In this document: piece by piece, positions 61,160 through 64,000 of the stretch | Layout of the letters: every line of letters starts with the position of its first letter | How positions within the stretch are numbered: position 1 is the stretch's first letter | Source of the DNA: Onchocerca lupi | Lineage: Eukaryota; Nematoda; Chromadorea; Rhabditida; Onchocercidae | NCBI GenBank assembly: GCA_028564675.1 | Contig: JAOVVO010000025.1 | Span: 62,001 to 126,000, forward strand | Length of the DNA: 64,000 nucleotides | Reading direction: 5' to 3' | Notes under the pieces: generated by a model | What the model saw: only the letters and a program-made list of their open reading frames with translations | Told to the model about the DNA's origin: nothing | Databases searched by the model: none | Made by a program: the position numbers and the translations under genes

Positions 61160-64000
61160 ACTAGTGATTAGTTTTGCCTGGATATTCTCTGATAACTGTT
61201 TGTTACGAAGAATCACTCTCCATCAATCAATAAAACCTTTCTCAACGAGATTCATCTCTGTCACACAAAACATAAAATACCTCCTCACACCCATTACTGA
61301 CCAACTAAACTACAAATCAAATTACAAAATATCAGTTTTTTTCTCCAACACTAGAAAATATGCTCTTTCTCTTTTCTTTTTTTCCACTTAACCAGATTGA
61401 GCTACAACAAGACATGCACGGGTTCGAACACAAAGTCGTGTCAAAATTTCAAAGCAGTAGGTAAGGACTTTCCGATATCTGAGATTTTGAATTAATATAG
61501 ATAAGACGCGTGTTTAAGGACTTTCGGAGATTTAAGGTTTTTGAACAAACGAACATTAACATTTCTATTCATATAGATTAGCTGGAGACAGACACGCAAA
61601 GCGTTGCCGCCCCCCACTCTCGCATGGCCGATCCGGCTAGTATTAGCATAATTCAAGCCATTCGTAGAGAGGAAAGTAGTCATAGTAATCTTCAGCCATT
61701 AAAATGCAATAAGATCGTTAAAATCTTCCTAATGAGAGTAAAGGTAAAACTTTTTGCTCGTTGCTTTTAATTTCAAAAATAAAGAAAAAAAAAACAAAAA
61801 ACAAAGAATTTGTGGAAAATAATATAAAACTATTAAAGGATAAAAATACACTAAATCTTCCATAGGATAAATCGAAATGATTCTCAAAACAAAAAATTAT
61901 TATGAAATGAAATTTTAAAATTTAAAAAAAAAATCGAAACCATTACAAATGCTTCTATTTAATGCAATCAAATAACCTATGTGTTATTTAAATAATTTAA
62001 TTTCAATAATGGCAACTTTGTAAAGCAGATTAGAAAATTCTAGGAAATCCCAAATGTATTCAATGAAGAAGAAAATAAATTTCTTTCAGGATTAAAAGAA
62101 ATCTTGCAGTGATGAGAATAATCTTCGGATCTATTGCTTAAAAACAAAAAGTTTTAATCCGTTTTTCCCAAAATTTTGAAAACTGATAAATAAAAGATTT
62201 AATTTTGAGCAAAATATCAGCGACTCTCACAAATATTTACTTTTTGATTTAGTTTATTCAGCTACAGTAAAATATTTGTTGAATTTGAATAAAATCATTA
62301 ATTCTAAGAATAGAATTTATAAATAGTGTGAAACTTGTGGGGAATCAAAAATAACTTTGATATGTGGCTGTCTAGCAGAATGGTTTCGATTTCGATGCTT
62401 CCCGATAGCATTTCAACTTTTGTATTTTCTTTTGATTATGATGTGTTTCAAAAATGTCTTAAAAATGGAATTTGGGCTTCCATAATCTAAAATTTTGCGA
62501 AATTATTTCAACTAAAAATTCGAAATTTCACCAATTTTTGAATTGAAAATTTGTGATACACGTGATACTGATAATGTTATATTGAATTCGACAATCGACA
62601 ATTATCGAAACTCATGCTGTTGATGAAACTAGAAAAAGAGATCTATTTTCACGAAATTTTGCAAGATTCGAACCATGATAATTTCATTGAATTCGTGGTT
62701 TTCCATACTTCGCTTTGCTAATTACCATTACTAATTACCAGTTCTCTCTTATCGCAATTCATCTTCTGGCTCATTTAAATATTGAACCTATTTGAATCGA
62801 AATCATTGCAACTTAATATCAAAAGTTCTGCAGAGTGAATATCAATCCGACTCATTATTTCAGATAATTATCTTTAAAAAAGATTAATTTCTGCCCAATA
62901 ACTTATTTTGATATTCGTTCTTCTGGTTGAAAACTACTAATGTTTGACCTTACATTCTAAAAAATATCAAAATTGTTAGATAGTCTAAATGAGCCAATCA
63001 TTTTATAGAATGATCGCCGTTAAAATGGAAAATCATTTATAAATCAAAAGTGAAGTCAGCAAAAGTACCACATATATTATAACTTTTATATCAAAGATTT
63101 GTTCAATCATCAGCAAATCATTTTTCTTTGATTAGGAATTAATTCTTGGTTCAATCGAAATTCTTTAGCAATATCGTTATCATACTCATGTTGGCTCCAC
63201 TAACCCATTATTATCCTCTAATCTGTTAAATTGAGCTTTTTTTCTTGTCAATGCATTGCTTTCATTGTGTTCACGGAACATTATCACCACCAACGCTATA
63301 TTTTCAAACAATGCAAAACTGAATGAAAGGAAGGCATACAATATGAAATCTGCAATATTTCAAATCTTAGCAAACACTACTAAGTTTACAGCGAACAACC
63401 CGAAAAACATAAAAAATTGCCTGGATAGAATGTCTTTAAGAATAATACCATCTCTCCTCTCAATTCTCTGGATACTACTGACAAACATGATTCGATGGTA
63501 ATCCGTAAGATAAAACTATTGACAATGCTTATACAAAAAATGCAGTAGTACTGTACCCGAAAATATGAAAACTTGGTTGAAAAGTATTTCTATATGATTT
63601 TAAGAAGGTAGATAGTGTATGGTTCAGTAGAACTCGTATATTTGCTCAAAAAGATTATAATCCCAAACACTGGATATTTCCAGAGAGGAGAGATTTTAGC
63701 AAAAAATTTTCTAAATCTCATAAGAATATTTTTTTATTTTTTTTTTTTTTGGTTCAAAATTATTCCACATTATTCTAAACCAACGATCCAATTATGATAT
63801 AATTACTAACATTCATCTTTCATCTAAACTGCGTTGTATTGAAAAGATAAAATTTGAAGTATCTCGAATTCATTACTATCATTTGATTATCCATTAAAAA
63901 TTTTTTAAATTTTAAATATTTTGTATCTTAAATAATCCAAGTGACATGCCCTGAAATTTTTTGAAAATTTAAGATTTCGAGATACATTGTCAAAAAGATG
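61160..64000. other. Right-end region without a supported gene
   Basis: Near 61461-61544 lies an imperfect direct repeat (AAGGACTTTC(C/G)G...GATTT). At 61420-61429 is GGGTTCGAAC, a Pol III B-box match without a tRNA around it. A GC-rich patch occurs at about 61590-61640. From 61760 onward the sequence is plain AT-rich. A plus-strand open frame at 63256-63501 has no recognisable motif. Confidence 0.6.

Noticed and set aside
61405..61445. A second tRNA gene around GGGTTCGAAC
   Set aside because: No acceptor, D or anticodon stems can be formed around the B-box-like motif.

Overview
This is a strongly AT-rich animal window, most likely from a parasitic nematode. Three points favour a clade III/filarial-type genome: acceptors of the TTTTCAG kind, long introns full of A/T homopolymers and (TCA)/(TTA)-like tracts, and a T-box protein closest to what I know of nematode TBX-2. 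The species is an inference. All three protein genes I can build fully lie on the minus strand. None has the close spacing of a nematode operon.

Right to left along the minus strand: a candidate tRNA-Gln(UUG) gene at 56.6 kb is the only clear RNA gene. Next comes a five-exon gene (53.5-49.4 kb) for a single-pass membrane protein with a Thr/Ser/Asn-rich stalk and a beta-propeller (NHL-like) C-terminal half. It is followed by a six-exon HGH1 homologue (45.6-30.4 kb), the eEF2-folding cochaperone with DUF383/DUF384 regions. The last gene is a four-exon Tbx2/3-subfamily T-box gene, tbx-2 (24.9-3.1 kb), with introns of 4.5, 8.6 and 7.1 kb. All exon joins keep frame and fall on GT/AG.

The right end (about 57-61.2 kb, plus strand) holds a broken protein-coding region with primer-binding-site-like sequence, coiled-coil stretches full of stops, and two longer open blocks. 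I read it as a decayed LTR-retroelement or other gag-like insertion, with moderate-to-low confidence. HGH1 intron 1 carries a plus-strand hydrophobic ORF pair ending at a 42-base poly(A), possibly a nested gene or a retrocopy.

The other notable non-coding structures are a roughly 90-base near-perfect hairpin with a second hairpin beside it in tbx-2 intron 3, a GC-rich island with paired T-box half-sites in tbx-2 intron 2, and a G/C-tract island upstream of tbx-2. There is also a 30-base tandem repeat in HGH1 intron 4 and very long T/A homopolymers. I found no convincing complete novel system. The best leads are the intronic hairpin pair, the decayed element and the nested ORF.
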